Counted from the stretch's first letter, positions 1 to 19,808 are shown. The stretch: 64,000 nt of DNA from Tenggerimyces flavus (GCF_016907715.1 NZ_JAFBCM010000001.1:5456001-5520000); one strand, 5' to 3'. A program made the numbers and translations. The notes: generated by a model from the letters alone, not told the origin.

Positions 1-9811
<9,811 letters not shown>

Positions 9812-9815
<4 letters not shown>

Positions 9816-11113
9816 CGTTGCGTGGCGAGCTCAGCGTCGCGTACGGACCGCAGGATCTCGTCCACGCGGATGGCGGTGTTGGAGAGCAGCGACGAGGTGA
9901 TGCCGTGCGTGTGCTCGGTGCCGCCCTGGAGGTAGAGGCCGGCTTCCAGCGTGGCTGCCGTGGCGATGCGGTAGTCGCGGCCGACGACGAGTCGCCCGTC
10001 GCCGTCGCGTTGGCAGTGCGGCGCGAGATTTCCCAACAGGGCTGAGGGATCCGCCGGCTTGTAGCCCGTCGCGCAGACGAGGAGGTCGGCGTCGAGCGAC
10101 ATCTTCTCGCCGTTCGTGAGCAGCTCGATGGTGGCCCGTACGCCGTCCGGGGTCTCAGTGGCGTCGACGAGGCGGGAGACGTTGAGCATGCGGAGACGTT
10201 CCTTGCCGAGGATCTTCTCCCGGTAGCGGCGGGCGTAGAGGTCCTCGATGAGCTCGGCGTCGACGACGGAGTAGTTCGTGTTGGCGTGGTAGGCGTGCAG
10301 CATCTTCTTGGTCTCGGGCGGGGCGTCGAAGAAGTCCTCGACGGCGGCCGGGTCGAAGATGCGGTTGGCGAACGGGCTGTCGTCGGCGGGGCTGTAGCCG
10401 TACCGCGAGAACACGGCACAGATCTCGGCGTCGGGAAACTCGCGGTGCAGGAACGACGTGACCTCGGCCGCGCTCTGGCCGGCGCCGACGACGACGAAGC
10501 GGCTGGGCTTGGTGGTCCTGAGCTCGTCGATGCGGTGCAGGATGTCGCGGTTGTGCCAGACGCGGCGCGAGGGGACGACGCCGTCGGGGAGGTTGGTCTC
10601 GAGGCCGGTGGCGAAGACGACGTTCCTCGCCCGATGAGTGGTGGTGCCGTTCGGGCCGCGGGTGACGACGTCGACGTACCTGCCGACCTCGGCCGTGCGG
10701 AGCTCGACCACCTCGTGCCGGTATCGGACAAGGTGGTCGACCTGGGCGGCGGCCCATTCGAGGTAGTCGTGGAACTCGATGCGGAGGGGGAAGAGGTTCT
10801 TGGCGTTGATGAAGTCGATCAGCCGGTCCCTGGCCTGCAGGTAGCAGAGGAAGGAGAAGCGGCTGGTCGGGTTCCGGAGGGTGACGAGGTCCTTGAGGAA
10901 CGAGACCTGCATGGTGGCGTCGTCGAAGAGCATGCCGCGGTGCCAGCCGAACTGGGGTTGCCGTTCGAAGAACACGGCGCTGGGCTGCGCTGTTGTCGCT
11001 GGCTCTTCGGCTAGTGCGACGGCGAGGGCCAGGTTGGAGGGCCCGAAGCCGACCCCGATGAGGTCATGAACCGGTGTTTCGTCTGGACCATGAGGAGCAG
11101 ACGTCGCTGTCAT
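9812..11113 (-). CDS. L-ornithine N5-monooxygenase (siderophore hydroxylase)
   Basis: FAD/NADPH-dependent N-hydroxylase of 433 aa, normal length for the SidA/PvdA/CchB/IucD family. Visible blocks are the FAD site [18 protein letters not shown] near residue 17, the substrate-side [20 protein letters not shown] near 72, the NADPH site [15 protein letters not shown] near 210 and the C-terminal [10 protein letters not shown] near 345. It converts L-ornithine to N5-hydroxyornithine, the iron-chelating residue expected from NRPS module 3. Lysine as substrate cannot be excluded from sequence alone. It is the first gene of the operon and overlaps the NRPS start by 4 bp. An iron box lies about 40 bp upstream. 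Confidence 0.9.
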
Positions 11114-11153
11114 TCGTGTCCCATCACTCGGAAGATCCCGCCGCGCAGCTAGC

Positions 11154-11172
11154 TTAGGTAAGCCTTCCTTAA
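11154..11172. promoter_or_regulatory. Iron box (IdeR/DmdR-type operator)
   Basis: TTAGGTAAGCCTTCCTTAA matches 14 of 19 positions of the actinobacterial iron-box consensus TTAGGTTAGGCTAACCTAA, with both ends conserved. It lies 41 bp upstream of the monooxygenase ATG on the minus strand. Repression of the siderophore operon by iron-loaded IdeR/DmdR1 is the expected role. Confidence 0.8.
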
Positions 11173-11339
11173 GCTCCGGGCAGCGTCAATCCCCGAGTAC
11201 TGCGGAGAGCGATTGCCACGTCGCACCCTGGTGTGAGTCCGACCACATCCGGCCGCACCCCGGACTAGGACGATCGGCCTACTCCTCCCCCACCTGCCGC
11301 CCGATGCGGTCCTCTCCCTTCCTGTGATGAGGTCGCCGC

Positions 11340-12383
11340 ATGGCAGACGAAGGCACGCTGGAAGAGGCGTACGAGCGACTCGGCGAAACGGGCCCGGAGT
11401 TCGAGGGCTGGCTCTCCAACCACGGCCCCATGGCGGCCGAGGCGATGGTGCGCCACGGCCACTCCAAGCGCGTCCACACCTGGCTCGACGCGTACAACAA
11501 GCGCCTCGAAGAACGGCCCAGAGGCACGTACCCCATCGGCCCCACCGACTGGCAGCTCGCGCTCGGCGACCCCAAGCGGCTCGGAGATTGGCTCGGCTAC
11601 TTCAGCCGCGAGGTCGAGGATCATCCCTGGCGCGAGGTTCTCGCCACGTGGTGGCCACGGCTCGTGCCCGGGATCGCCGCCGGCGCCACGCACGGCGTCA
11701 TCCGTACCGGGCATGTCGTTCACCACCTGTTGAAGCACGACGTTCCCACCGGCCGCGCCGAGCTCGGGCAGGCGCTCGGCTACTGGGCGGCAAGGTGGCA
11801 GCGGGTGCCGAACGCCGTACGGCCGAATGGCCGGCTCACGCCGGCCCAGGCGCTCGCCAATGTGCCGCGCGTGCCAGAACAGGAACAGGGCATCAACCAC
11901 CGGCTCACCCAGCTCCGGGATCTGTCCGGGTGGACGGCCTCGCTCGACTCGCTCCGATCGGCCCTCACGCCCGACGAGGCGCGGGACCGGATCGCGGAGG
12001 TCGCGAACGCCGCCAGCAAGCGGTACCTCACCACCGCGCAGGGCAGCCCAATCATGCTCGTCCATGCCGCGACCGCGCCCACCGCTGTGCTCCGGACGCT
12101 GCCCGCGATCCCCCGCGAGCAGTGGGCGGCCAGCCTGGATGCCGCGTGGGCGGCGAGCGCGGCGGTGACCGCGGCGTACGCGCCGGCGATCCCCGCGGAC
12201 CGCGACGACCTCCCCGCAGCCGACGGCACGCCGGACGAGATCTTCGCGCGCGCGGTCGAGCACGGTGACGAGCACGTGATCAAGCTCGCCGACACCTGCC
12301 TCGACGTCTACGCACGTACGGGCGACGCGGATGTCCTCGCGTCCGTCGTTCGCGCCACCCAGCTCACCGACCCGCTGAGCTAG
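11340..12383 (+). CDS. Questin oxidase family protein
   Basis: Protein of 347 aa resembling the questin-oxidase-like (DUF4243) family. It has the His-rich helical blocks typical of that group: NHGPMAAEAMVRHGH near residue 27, ATHGVIRTGHVVHHLLKH near 118 and VHAATAPTAVLR near 240. The fungal founder opens an anthraquinone ring by Baeyer-Villiger-type oxidation; bacterial members are mostly uncharacterised, so the substrate is unknown. It is divergent from the siderophore operon across a 226-bp gap that holds the iron box, so iron control of this gene is possible but not shown. Confidence 0.65.
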   Translation: MADEGTLEEAYERLGETGPEFEGWLSNHGPMAAEAMVRHGHSKRVHTWLDAYNKRLEERPRGTYPIGPTDWQLALGDPKRLGDWLGYFSREVEDHPWREVLATWWPRLVPGIAAGATHGVIRTGHVVHHLLKHDVPTGRAELGQALGYWAARWQRVPNAVRPNGRLTPAQALANVPRVPEQEQGINHRLTQLRDLSGWTASLDSLRSALTPDEARDRIAEVANAASKRYLTTAQGSPIMLVHAATAPTAVLRTLPAIPREQWAASLDAAWAASAAVTAAYAPAIPADRDDLPAADGTPDEIFARAVEHGDEHVIKLADTCLDVYARTGDADVLASVVRATQLTDPLS

Positions 12384-12454
12384 CGCTGGCGCAACACCTC
12401 CGCGCATGGCAGCTTGTGGGCCAGCACCGTGAGCGGGACGACTTCGGAGGTGGC

Positions 12455-13507
12455 ATGTCAGGCGTCGCTCGGCCGCCGCGACGCCCGAGCATCAAGGACG
12501 TCGCCGCGTTGGCGCAGGTCTCGAGCAAGACCGTGTCGAACGTTCTGCATGGCCAGATCTTCGTCGCGGAGCCGACGCGCGCGCGGGTGCTGCGGGCGAT
12601 CGACGAGCTCGACTATCGCCCGGACCTGAACGCGCGGTCGCTGCGCAGCGGCCGGTCGGGCATCTTGGCAGTGGCGGTGCCGAACCTCGAGGTGCCGTTC
12701 TTCGCCGAGCTGACCAGCCAGATCGTGACGGCGGCGCGCGTGCAGGGGTACACCGTGCTGATCGACGAGACGAGCGGCGTACGGGACCGGGAGGTCGACC
12801 TGCTGACGGGGATCGCGCCGCGGCTGGCGGACGGCGTGATCTTCTCCCCGCAGGGAATCGGTCGGTCGCAGCTGTCGTCGCTGTTGTCGTCTTCTGCGCG
12901 GGGTCCGGTCGTGTTGTTGGGTGAGCATATTTTGGGACTGCCTGTTGATCACGTACTGATCGACAACGTCGCGGCGGGGGCGGATGCGACCGCTTGCCTG
13001 CTCTCGCTCGGCCGACGACGCATTGCAGCCATTGGCCTACCTCCTGGCTACGACGACGAACAGGAGCACGCAGCACTCCGCCTGTCGGGCTACCGGTCGG
13101 CGCTTGAGGCCGCGGGCTTGCCGTACGACCCTTCGCTGGTGGTGGCAGCGGGCGCGCGGCGTTCGTCGGACGGCTCCGCGGCGATGGCTGGGTTGTTGGC
13201 TTCGTCGTCGCCGCCGGATGCTGTGTTCTGCTTCACGGACCTGCTGGCTCTTGGGGCTGTGCGGGCCGTCTACGAGGCGGGGCTGCGGGTGCCGGAGGAC
13301 GTGGCGGTGGTGGGGTTCGACAACATCGCGCAGACGCAGATCTCGGTGCCGACGATCAGCACGATCGCGCCGGACAAGGCCGCGATCGCCTCGGCCGCGG
13401 TGGACCTGATCGTCCGGCGACTGGCCGGCAGTATGGCGGACCCCCAGGTCGTCCAGGTGCGGCACGACCTGATCGTGCGCGAGTCGACCGCGGGCCGTTC
13501 CCGGTGA
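12455..13507 (+). CDS. LacI-family transcriptional regulator
   Basis: The 350-aa protein has an N-terminal LacI helix-turn-helix (SIKDVAALAQVSSKTVSNVL, residues 12-31) and hinge helix (RPDLNARSLRSGRSG), then a periplasmic-binding-protein-like effector domain that ends with DVAVVGFDNIAQTQISVPT. The start is chosen at ATG 12455, with GGAGG at 12446-12450. An upstream in-frame start lacks a ribosome site. It overlaps the next gene by 4 bp (GTGA), so it is probably cotranscribed with a kinase-fold protein. No sugar transporter lies next to it, so the effector cannot be inferred. Confidence 0.9.
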   Translation: MSGVARPPRRPSIKDVAALAQVSSKTVSNVLHGQIFVAEPTRARVLRAIDELDYRPDLNARSLRSGRSGILAVAVPNLEVPFFAELTSQIVTAARVQGYTVLIDETSGVRDREVDLLTGIAPRLADGVIFSPQGIGRSQLSSLLSSSARGPVVLLGEHILGLPVDHVLIDNVAAGADATACLLSLGRRRIAAIGLPPGYDDEQEHAALRLSGYRSALEAAGLPYDPSLVVAAGARRSSDGSAAMAGLLASSSPPDAVFCFTDLLALGAVRAVYEAGLRVPEDVAVVGFDNIAQTQISVPTISTIAPDKAAIASAAVDLIVRRLAGSMADPQVVQVRHDLIVRESTAGRSR

Positions 13508-14376
13508 CACTCGCCGCTGCCCTCCGCTCGGGCGAGGTCATCGGGTCGGGCATGGAGGGAACGGTCATAGCCCTCGGCCCCGACCTCGTAGCCAAGGTGT
13601 GGCACCGCCGCTCAGCCGCCGAACTCTCCACCCTGCAACGCTTCTACACAGCAGTGGGAGCCGCCGGCCTGCCGTTCGCCACGCCATCGATCCACTCGAT
13701 CGCAGAGGTGGACGGGAAGTGGGCAACCATCGAAGCCCGCCTCCCCGGAGTCCCGCTGACCCACGACCCGACCCCCGCGGCAGTCTCAGCCGTGACGTCC
13801 GTCCTCGCCGCGCTGGCCGCAGTGTCGCCAACCCCAGAGATGGGCGTCCTCCCCATCCTGGAAGGCGAAACCCCCTTCGGAACAGAGCCCTTCGCCTACT
13901 CGCTGGCCCGCCTGGTCGAACGCCGAGTAGCTCGCTTCCATAAGCCCCTCACCGCCGCAGTGCCAGACCTCGACGCCCTCACCGCGTCCTGCATCGCCCA
14001 CCTGGAAGCCCTCCCCGAACCTCAGCCAGCGTTGGTCCACGGCGACCTGATCCCCATGAACATCCATGTAGACACGGCAGGCAATCCGGTAGCAGTCCTC
14101 GACTTCGGCTTCCTGACAGCCGTCGGAGACCCAGCCTTCGACGCAGCCATCACTGCCAGCATCTTCGACATGTACGGCCCTCAAGCAGCAAACACCGAAG
14201 CCACCCTCGACAAAGCCCTAGATGTACCCGACCCCCACCGCAGGGCGATCTACCGAGCGGCGTACGCCTTGGCAACAGCCAACTCTTTCAGCCCCTCAGG
14301 CAAAGACGGCCACTTCGCCTGGTGCGTAGAAATGTTGAAGAGGAACGAGATCCAAGCCGCGCTAGCGGCTCACTAG
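13504..14376 (+). CDS. Aminoglycoside-phosphotransferase-fold kinase
   Basis: Kinase-fold protein of 290 aa starting at a GTG that overlaps the lacI stop. Visible motifs are the N-lobe GSGMEGTVIALGPDLVAKVW (ATP loop and Lys), the catalytic loop VHGDLIPMNI near residue 180 and the metal-binding DFGFL near 200. These are the Brenner motif and DFG equivalent of the APH/choline-kinase family. Translational coupling to LacI suggests phosphorylation of a small metabolite sensed by that regulator; antibiotic resistance is not implied. A strong hairpin follows at 14419-14439. Confidence 0.75.
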   Translation: MTLAAALRSGEVIGSGMEGTVIALGPDLVAKVWHRRSAAELSTLQRFYTAVGAAGLPFATPSIHSIAEVDGKWATIEARLPGVPLTHDPTPAAVSAVTSVLAALAAVSPTPEMGVLPILEGETPFGTEPFAYSLARLVERRVARFHKPLTAAVPDLDALTASCIAHLEALPEPQPALVHGDLIPMNIHVDTAGNPVAVLDFGFLTAVGDPAFDAAITASIFDMYGPQAANTEATLDKALDVPDPHRRAIYRAAYALATANSFSPSGKDGHFAWCVEMLKRNEIQAALAAH

Positions 14377-14418
14377 CCCCAACCACCGGGGCGGGAAACA
14401 TGCAGCACCGTGGGGGGT

Positions 14419-14439
14419 CCGGGGGGCTCGGCCCCCCGG
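14419..14439 (+). terminator. Hairpin downstream of the phosphotransferase
   Basis: CCGGGGGGC, loop tcg, GCCCCCCGG gives a perfect 9-bp GC stem 43 bp after the stop. It has no U-run, as is common for actinobacterial terminators. Confidence 0.6.
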
Positions 14440-14451
14440 TGTGGAACGGGC

Positions 14452-14483
14452 GACCCCGGTCCGCGCTTTCCGCGGACAGGGTC
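14452..14483 (-). terminator. Hairpin just downstream of tRNA-Pro
   Basis: An inverted repeat pairs GACCCcGGTCCGCG with CGCGGACaGGGTC around a short ctttc loop, with one small bulge. It begins 13 bp beyond the tRNA 3' end on the minus strand, a fitting place for a terminator or processing signal. Confidence 0.5.
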
Positions 14484-14495
14484 CCCCAGAGCACG

Positions 14496-14569
14496 TCGGG
14501 CTGGCGGGATTTGAACCCACGACCCCTTGACCCCCAGTCAAGTACGCTACCAAACTGCGCCACAGCCCG
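14496..14569 (-). tRNA. tRNA-Pro, anticodon GGG
   Basis: A 74-nt cloverleaf on the minus strand. The acceptor stem is CGGGCTG/CAGCCCG with discriminator A. The anticodon arm CTTGA-CTGGGGG-TCAAG has U33 and anticodon GGG, which reads CCC/CCU proline codons. The T arm contains GGTTCAAATCC. CCA is not encoded. Confidence 0.95.
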
Positions 14570-14619
14570 TTGTCGCTCGGACAGGCTACCGCAGGGTCCT
14601 ACCTGGGGGTCCAGCGGGA

Positions 14620-15990
14620 TTAGCGCTTGCGGCGCTGCCTCTCCCGGAGCGAGATCTCGATGGGCGAGCCCACGAAGCCGAACTCTTCCCGCAACCTGCG
14701 CTCGATGTAGCGGCGGTAGCCGGCTTCGAGGAAGCCGGTCGTGAAGAGCAGGAACTTCGGCGGCGAGGTCTGGGGTTGCGTCCCGAACAGGATCCGCGGC
14801 TGCTTCCCCCCTCGTACGGGGTGCGGGTGCGAGGCCACCAAACGGCCGAGGAAGGCGTTGAGCTGGGCCGTCGAGACCCGGGTCGTCCAGCCCTCCAGCG
14901 CGGTCTCGATCGCGGGCACCAGGCGGTCCATGTGGCGACCGGTGGAAGCCGAGATGTTCACCCGCGGCGCCCACGTCACCCGGACGAGCTGCCGGTCCAG
15001 CTCCTTCTCCAGCCGCAGGCGCCGGTCCTCGTCGAGCAGGTCCCACTTGTTGAACGCCATCACCAGCGCCCGGCCGGACTCGACGACCTGGGAGATGATC
15101 CGCAGGTCCTGTTCCGACATCGGCTCCGAGGCGTCCAACAGGACCACAGCCACCTCGGCGCGGGAGATCGCGGCGGCCGTACGCAGGGACGCGTAGTACT
15201 CGTGCCCCGAGGCCTCGCGGACCCGGCGCCGAATGCCCGCCGTGTCGATGAAGCGCCAGGTCGAGCCGCCCAGCTCGACCAGTTCGTCCACCGGGTCGAC
15301 GGTCGTTCCCGCCACCGAGTCCACGACGACTCGCTCAGAGCCCGCGAGCTTGTTCAGCAGCGACGACTTCCCGACGTTCGGCTTGCCCACCAGCGCCACC
15401 CGGTGGGGCCCTTCCGACACGGGCTCGCGGTCCGGCGGCGCCGAGGGCAGCACGGCCAACAAAGCGTCCAGCAGGTCGCCCGACCCGCGCCCGTGGATGG
15501 CGGACACCGGGTGCGGCTGCCCCAGCCCCAGCGACCACAGCTCCGACGCGGCGGTCTCGCCGCGCTGGTCGTCCACCTTGTTCGCCGCGACGAGTACGGG
15601 CTTGCCCGACCGCTGCAGGATCTTGACGACCGCCTCGTCGACGTCGGTCATCCCGACCGTCACGTCCAGGACGAACAACACCACGTCCGCCGCGCCCACG
15701 GCCAGCTCCGCCTGCGCAGCCACCCGCGCGGCAAACCCACGCGCGTCTGGGTCCCAGCCGCCGGTGTCGACGACGGTGAAGCGGCGCCCGTTCCAGTTCG
15801 CGTCGTACGCAACCCGGTCCCGCGTCACGCCTGGCCGGTCCTCCACGACCGCCTCGCGGCGCCCGATGATGCGGTTGACCAGGGTCGACTTCCCGACGTT
15901 CGGCCGCCCGACGACGGCCACCACGGGTACGTCCTCGATGACATCGTCGTCGGAGTCGACGAGGTCGTCGTACAGCTCCTCGTCGCTCAC
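14620..15990 (-). CDS. der: Ribosome biogenesis GTPase Der (EngA)
   Basis: Essential GTPase of 456 aa acting in 50S subunit assembly. It has two tandem G domains, with Walker A GRPNVGKS at residue 28 and GKPNVGKS near 200. Each has its own DxxG (DTGG, DTAG) and NKxD (ANKVD, FNKWD) motif. A C-terminal KH-like domain ends in the basic LRERQRRKR. The acidic N-terminal extension of about 20 residues is common in actinobacterial Der. Its ATG overlaps the plsC stop by 4 bp (15987-15990), placing it last in the aroH-tyrA-cmk-plsC-der run. Confidence 0.97.
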   Translation of the reverse strand: MSDEELYDDLVDSDDDVIEDVPVVAVVGRPNVGKSTLVNRIIGRREAVVEDRPGVTRDRVAYDANWNGRRFTVVDTGGWDPDARGFAARVAAQAELAVGAADVVLFVLDVTVGMTDVDEAVVKILQRSGKPVLVAANKVDDQRGETAASELWSLGLGQPHPVSAIHGRGSGDLLDALLAVLPSAPPDREPVSEGPHRVALVGKPNVGKSSLLNKLAGSERVVVDSVAGTTVDPVDELVELGGSTWRFIDTAGIRRRVREASGHEYYASLRTAAAISRAEVAVVLLDASEPMSEQDLRIISQVVESGRALVMAFNKWDLLDEDRRLRLEKELDRQLVRVTWAPRVNISASTGRHMDRLVPAIETALEGWTTRVSTAQLNAFLGRLVASHPHPVRGGKQPRILFGTQPQTSPPKFLLFTTGFLEAGYRRYIERRLREEFGFVGSPIEISLRERQRRKR

Positions 15991-16736
15991 GACTTCTCTC
16001 CTTCACGCGTCACTACCGGTCCCGGCTCCAGCTCGGGCGAGGCCACCGGCCCCGGCAACGAGCGGCCGGTCAGAGCGCACGCGTGCCGGAGGTGTTCGAC
16101 CAGCTTGGTACGAACGGCCATCGCATGCTCGCGTACGACATGTCGCCGCCGCGGCCACGGCACCGGGTCGATGGACAGCGCCGGGCCGAACACCACGTCG
16201 AGCCGCGAACGCACCGACGGGATCGAGCCTACCGACCTTCCGGGCACACGGGTGCCGAGGATCGCGACCGGGACGATCGGCGCCCCCGTACACAGCCCCA
16301 GATAGGCCACGCCGGACTTGATCTCGGCGAAGTCGCCGGCCCCGCGCGTGCCCTCCGGGTAGATCGCCAGCGTGTCGCCGCGGTCGAGCACTGCCAACAT
16401 CGACTTGACCGCCCCGGCGTCGACGACGGAACGGTCGACCGAGATCTGCCCGACCTTCCGCAGCACCGATCCGACCGCGCCCCGGAACATCTCCCGCTTG
16501 ATCAGCGCGTGCACCGGCCGCGCGGCGACCGCGTACACCAGCGGCCCGTCCAGGAACCCCGTGTGGTTCGCCGCCAGGATCACCGGACCGCCGGTCGGCA
16601 CGTGGTGCCGGTCGTACACGCGAACGTCCCACATCGCCCGCACCAGCGCGGTCGCGAGCGGCCGCAGCACCCGAGCGCCCCGCCGCGGCGGCCCGTCGGC
16701 GCCGCTCCAGTACGGAGGAACGACGAACGCGGTCAC
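15987..16736 (-). CDS. plsC: 1-acyl-sn-glycerol-3-phosphate acyltransferase (PlsC family)
   Basis: A 249-aa acyltransferase with the catalytic HxxxxD in [10 protein letters not shown] near residue 57 and the glycerophosphate-binding block [10 protein letters not shown] near 130. It acylates lysophosphatidate at the membrane in phospholipid synthesis. It overlaps cmk and der by 4 bp on each side, the arrangement usual for actinobacteria (cmk-plsC-der). A second PlsC-type gene lies at 47499-48434. Confidence 0.9.
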   Translation of the reverse strand: MTAFVVPPYWSGADGPPRRGARVLRPLATALVRAMWDVRVYDRHHVPTGGPVILAANHTGFLDGPLVYAVAARPVHALIKREMFRGAVGSVLRKVGQISVDRSVVDAGAVKSMLAVLDRGDTLAIYPEGTRGAGDFAEIKSGVAYLGLCTGAPIVPVAILGTRVPGRSVGSIPSVRSRLDVVFGPALSIDPVPWPRRRHVVREHAMAVRTKLVEHLRHACALTGRSLPGPVASPELEPGPVVTREGEKS

Positions 16737-17431
16737 GCGTACTCCTCCGGCTCGATCCGGGCCCGCGAGACCGTCAGCCGGCAGATCTGGTCGATCACCT
16801 CGTCGAGCGAGAGCTCCGTGGTGTCGACGACGACCGCGTCCAGCGCCTGCGCGAACGCGCCCTTCGTCGAGTCGAACAGGTCGCGCCGGGCCATCTCCGC
16901 CTGGTTCGCGTCGGCCGACACGGCCTCGCCGGCGAGCCCCTCGGACGTACGGCGCCGTGCCCGCTCCACCGGATCGGCGGTGAGGAAGATCTTCACCTCA
17001 GCGTGCGGCGCGACGACCGTGCCGATGTCCCGCCCCTCGACGACGATCGCGCCGTCGTCGATCACGTCCTGTTGCTGTTCCACGAGCACCTGGCGGATCA
17101 GCGGCACCGCGCTCACCGCGCTCACCGCGTTCGTCACCTCGCGGGAACGGATCGGGCCGGACACGTCCTCGCCGTCGAGGGTGATCGTCGGCCCGGTCGG
17201 GTCGGTGCCGACACGGATCTTCGGCTCCCAGGCGTGCGACGCGATCTCCTCGGCGTCGCCGAGGTCCACGTCGTGCTGCAGCATCCACCAGGTCATCGCG
17301 CGGTACATCGCGCCGGTGTCCAGGTAGCGCAGCCGAAGCCGCTCCGCGACGCCGCGCGAGGCGCTCGACTTGCCGGAGCCGGCCGGTCCATCGATGGCCA
17401 CGACCATCCCAAGCCGCCGTACCTGCTCCAC
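16733..17431 (-). CDS. cmk: (d)CMP kinase
   Basis: Cytidylate kinase of 232 aa that phosphorylates CMP and dCMP using ATP. The P-loop IDGPAGSGKSSASRGVA lies near residue 14, the NMP-binding block DTGAMYRAMTWWML near 37, and the core includes VEGRDIGTVVAPHAEVKIFLTA. Length and motif order are normal. The start codon lies 28 bp after the tyrA stop in the same direction. Confidence 0.97.
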   Translation of the reverse strand: MEQVRRLGMVVAIDGPAGSGKSSASRGVAERLRLRYLDTGAMYRAMTWWMLQHDVDLGDAEEIASHAWEPKIRVGTDPTGPTITLDGEDVSGPIRSREVTNAVSAVSAVPLIRQVLVEQQQDVIDDGAIVVEGRDIGTVVAPHAEVKIFLTADPVERARRRTSEGLAGEAVSADANQAEMARRDLFDSTKGAFAQALDAVVVDTTELSLDEVIDQICRLTVSRARIEPEEYA

Positions 17432-17459
17432 CAGACCTCCCCTAGTCGTCTACGGGAGA

Positions 17460-18542
17460 TTACCCGTGGACGGTCCATCCGTGCCGCTCCAGGGCGGCGA
17501 GCAACGCGGGAACGGCGTCGTCGTGGACCGCCAGCTCGACCAGACCGGCAGGCGTGCCGGGGCTGTGGTCCATGCGGACGTCCTCGATGTTGACGCCCGC
17601 GCCACCGACGTCGGCGAACAGCCGCGCCAGCTCTCCCGGCTGGTCCTGCAGCAGCACCGGGATCGACGTGAACGACTCCTGCCGCGCGCCGTGCTTGCCG
17701 GGCAGCCGGCGAACGCCCGTACCGCCCCGCTCCAGCGCGTCCCGCAGCTCCTCCGGCTCGAGCTTCTCCAGCGTCAGCGCGAACCGCTGCAGATCGGACG
17801 CGGCCTCGTGCAGCAGGCGTGCGACCGGCGTCGCGTTCGCGGACAGGATCTGGGTCCACAGCTTTGGGTCGCCCGCGGCAATCCTCGTCACGTCGCGGAT
17901 GCCCTGGCCGGCGAGCATCAGGTGCCCCTCCGCCGCGGTCGTGAGCAGCCCCGCGACGACCGAGGCCGCGACCTGCGGAACGTGCGACACCAGCGCGACC
18001 GCCTCGTCGTGCTCGGACGGCGAGAGGCGTACGGGGAACGCGCCGCATGTCCTAGCCAGCTGCTCGACCACGGCGATGGCGTCGTCGCGGCTGCGCGGGT
18101 GCGGCGTGATCGCCCAGGCACGGCCGTCGAAGATGTCGGCGCGCGCGGCGAGCGGTCCGGACTGTTCACTGCCGGCCATCGGGTGGCTGCCGACGTACCG
18201 CTCGACCGCGTCGGGCGCGAGGCGTTCGACGTCGGCGAGCGCCGCCGCCTTCACGCTGCCCACGTCGGTGACGGGGCTGGTCGGGAACCGTTCCAGCGCG
18301 TCCGCGACGACGTTGCCGAGCACCGCCGGGGGTACGCCGACGACGACCAGGTCGGGCTCCGGGTCGGGGCTCGCTCCGCTGAACGGGGTGCCGGCGCCGA
18401 GCGACACCGCGACGCGCAGGTTGCCGGCGTCGAGGTCTTCGAGCAGCACCTCGGCACCGGACCGGTGCAGGGCAAGGGCGGTCGAGGTCCCCATCAAGCC
18501 CGTGCCGATCACGAGCACGCGGCGAAACAGGCCCTCGCTCAT
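17460..18542 (-). CDS. tyrA: Prephenate dehydrogenase with ACT domain
   Basis: This enzyme oxidatively decarboxylates prephenate to 4-hydroxyphenylpyruvate in tyrosine synthesis. The chosen ATG at 18542 gives 360 aa (MSEGLFRRVLVIGTGLMG). It has an N-terminal Rossmann site GTGLMGTS, the catalytic region GSHPMAGSEQSGPLAA near residue 120 and a helical dimerisation domain. A C-terminal ACT-like segment (SIPVLLQDQPGELARLFADVG) is probably the tyrosine feedback site. It overlaps aroH by 4 bp, so chorismate mutase feeds it directly. Confidence 0.95.
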   Translation of the reverse strand: MSEGLFRRVLVIGTGLMGTSTALALHRSGAEVLLEDLDAGNLRVAVSLGAGTPFSGASPDPEPDLVVVGVPPAVLGNVVADALERFPTSPVTDVGSVKAAALADVERLAPDAVERYVGSHPMAGSEQSGPLAARADIFDGRAWAITPHPRSRDDAIAVVEQLARTCGAFPVRLSPSEHDEAVALVSHVPQVAASVVAGLLTTAAEGHLMLAGQGIRDVTRIAAGDPKLWTQILSANATPVARLLHEAASDLQRFALTLEKLEPEELRDALERGGTGVRRLPGKHGARQESFTSIPVLLQDQPGELARLFADVGGAGVNIEDVRMDHSPGTPAGLVELAVHDDAVPALLAALERHGWTVHG

Positions 18543-18940
18543 GTCTGTTTGCCGTTCTCGTCGTCGGCCTGCGCGTACACGTGGGCGAGGTCGCGGCGCA
18601 GCCCCGCGGCGCCGTGCAGGTAGACGTGCACGACGTCGTCGCGGGAACGTTCGGTCTCCACGTGCGCCATCAGCCGGATCACGCGCGGCATCGAGCCCTC
18701 GATCTCCAGCTCGCGCGCACACAACAGCGGAACGTCGGTCATGCCCATCTGCCGCGCGGCATACGCCGGGAACTCCGAATGCAGATCGGACGTCGCGGTG
18801 AACACGATGCTGATCAGGTCGTCGTTGGTCAGCGTGTTGCTGTGCAGGACCTCCTTGACGAGCTCCTCCACGCGCTCCAGCAGGTGCTCGCGCTCGTCGA
18901 CGTCCAGCTGGGTCGCGCCTCGTACTGCCCGGACCGGCAC
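18539..18940 (-). CDS. aroH: Monofunctional chorismate mutase, AroH class
   Basis: Small enzyme (133 aa) converting chorismate to prephenate. It has the AroH-fold N-terminus VRAVRGATQLDVDE, then EEVKEVLHSN-like helices, DDLISIVFTATSDLHSEFPA and the C-terminal barrel segment HVYLHGAAGLRRDL. This is the trimeric Bacillus-type enzyme, not the helical AroQ type. It is the first gene of the aroH-tyrA-cmk-plsC-der run. A divergent lipoprotein gene starts 75 bp away. Confidence 0.93.
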   Translation of the reverse strand: MPVRAVRGATQLDVDEREHLLERVEELVKEVLHSNTLTNDDLISIVFTATSDLHSEFPAYAARQMGMTDVPLLCARELEIEGSMPRVIRLMAHVETERSRDDVVHVYLHGAAGLRRDLAHVYAQADDENGKQT

Positions 18941-19014
18941 CGTTCCTCCTCGCCTTGGCTTCCGTGATCAACCCTAACCGTGGGCCTCAACGGGGATACG
19001 AGAGACTGCTCCGG

Positions 19015-19761
19015 GTGAAGAGGATCCTCGTGGCGATCGCCGTCGCGCTGGCGGTGGTGCTGAGCGGTTGCGGTGCTGGCGGCCCCCGGAAGCTCCCCAC
19101 CGACCCGAACACGCTGATCCTCCGGCTTGTGGAGCTGCAGGGTCTCGCGAAGCCCGGTGAGCCAGCCGCGATCGTGCCGACGTTCTCGCTGTACGGCGAC
19201 GGCCGCGCGATCGTGATGGATGCCGGCTCGTACTCCGGCGCGCTGCCGAACGTCCGCCAGCTCCGGCTGCCGCAGGAACGCGTGCTGCAGCTGGTGAAGA
19301 AGGCCGAGGACGCCGGCGCGATGGACAACCGGAACCCGGACACCGACCTCGGGCCGGACACGCCGATCTTCCTGCTGACGCTGGACACCGGCAAGGACAC
19401 CGGGACGAGCCGGTACGGGCCGGACGACGACCGCGAGTTCAAGGAGCTGCAGGAGGCTCTGCACGCGTACGCGAAGAGCGGGAGCGCGAAGCTGTACGTG
19501 CACAGCAAGCTCGCCGTTCTCGCCGCTGCCGACGACGCGCCCTCGCCGGGGCGGGTCTGGACGTTCGGGACCCTGCACGGCGAGGCGCGCGGCACGGCGT
19601 TCTGCACGGTGTACTCGGCACCGACGATGGGCAAGGTCGAACAGGTCGCCCGCGCCGCCAAGCCGGGCGCGGTCTGGCTCGACGCGGACATCCCGTACGG
19701 CGTCGCGTTCCGGCCCTTGCTGCCGGACGAGGCCGACTGCAAGGCGCTGCCGGAACGCTAG
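19015..19761 (+). CDS. Putative lipoprotein of unknown function
   Basis: No family recognised. The GTG at 19015 puts a lipoprotein signal at the N-terminus (VKRILVAIAVALAVVLSGCGAG, lipobox LSGC), giving 248 aa. Starts further upstream would spoil the signal. The mature protein has no further membrane segment and ends in a Cys-containing tail (PLLPDEADCKALPER). It should be anchored outside the membrane, and it is transcribed divergently from aroH. Confidence 0.75.
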   Translation: MKRILVAIAVALAVVLSGCGAGGPRKLPTDPNTLILRLVELQGLAKPGEPAAIVPTFSLYGDGRAIVMDAGSYSGALPNVRQLRLPQERVLQLVKKAEDAGAMDNRNPDTDLGPDTPIFLLTLDTGKDTGTSRYGPDDDREFKELQEALHAYAKSGSAKLYVHSKLAVLAAADDAPSPGRVWTFGTLHGEARGTAFCTVYSAPTMGKVEQVARAAKPGAVWLDADIPYGVAFRPLLPDEADCKALPER

Positions 19762-19808
19762 CCTCGATCTTTCGTCCGGCGGTGGTTCGACCGGTCCGCC
19801 CCAGCTCT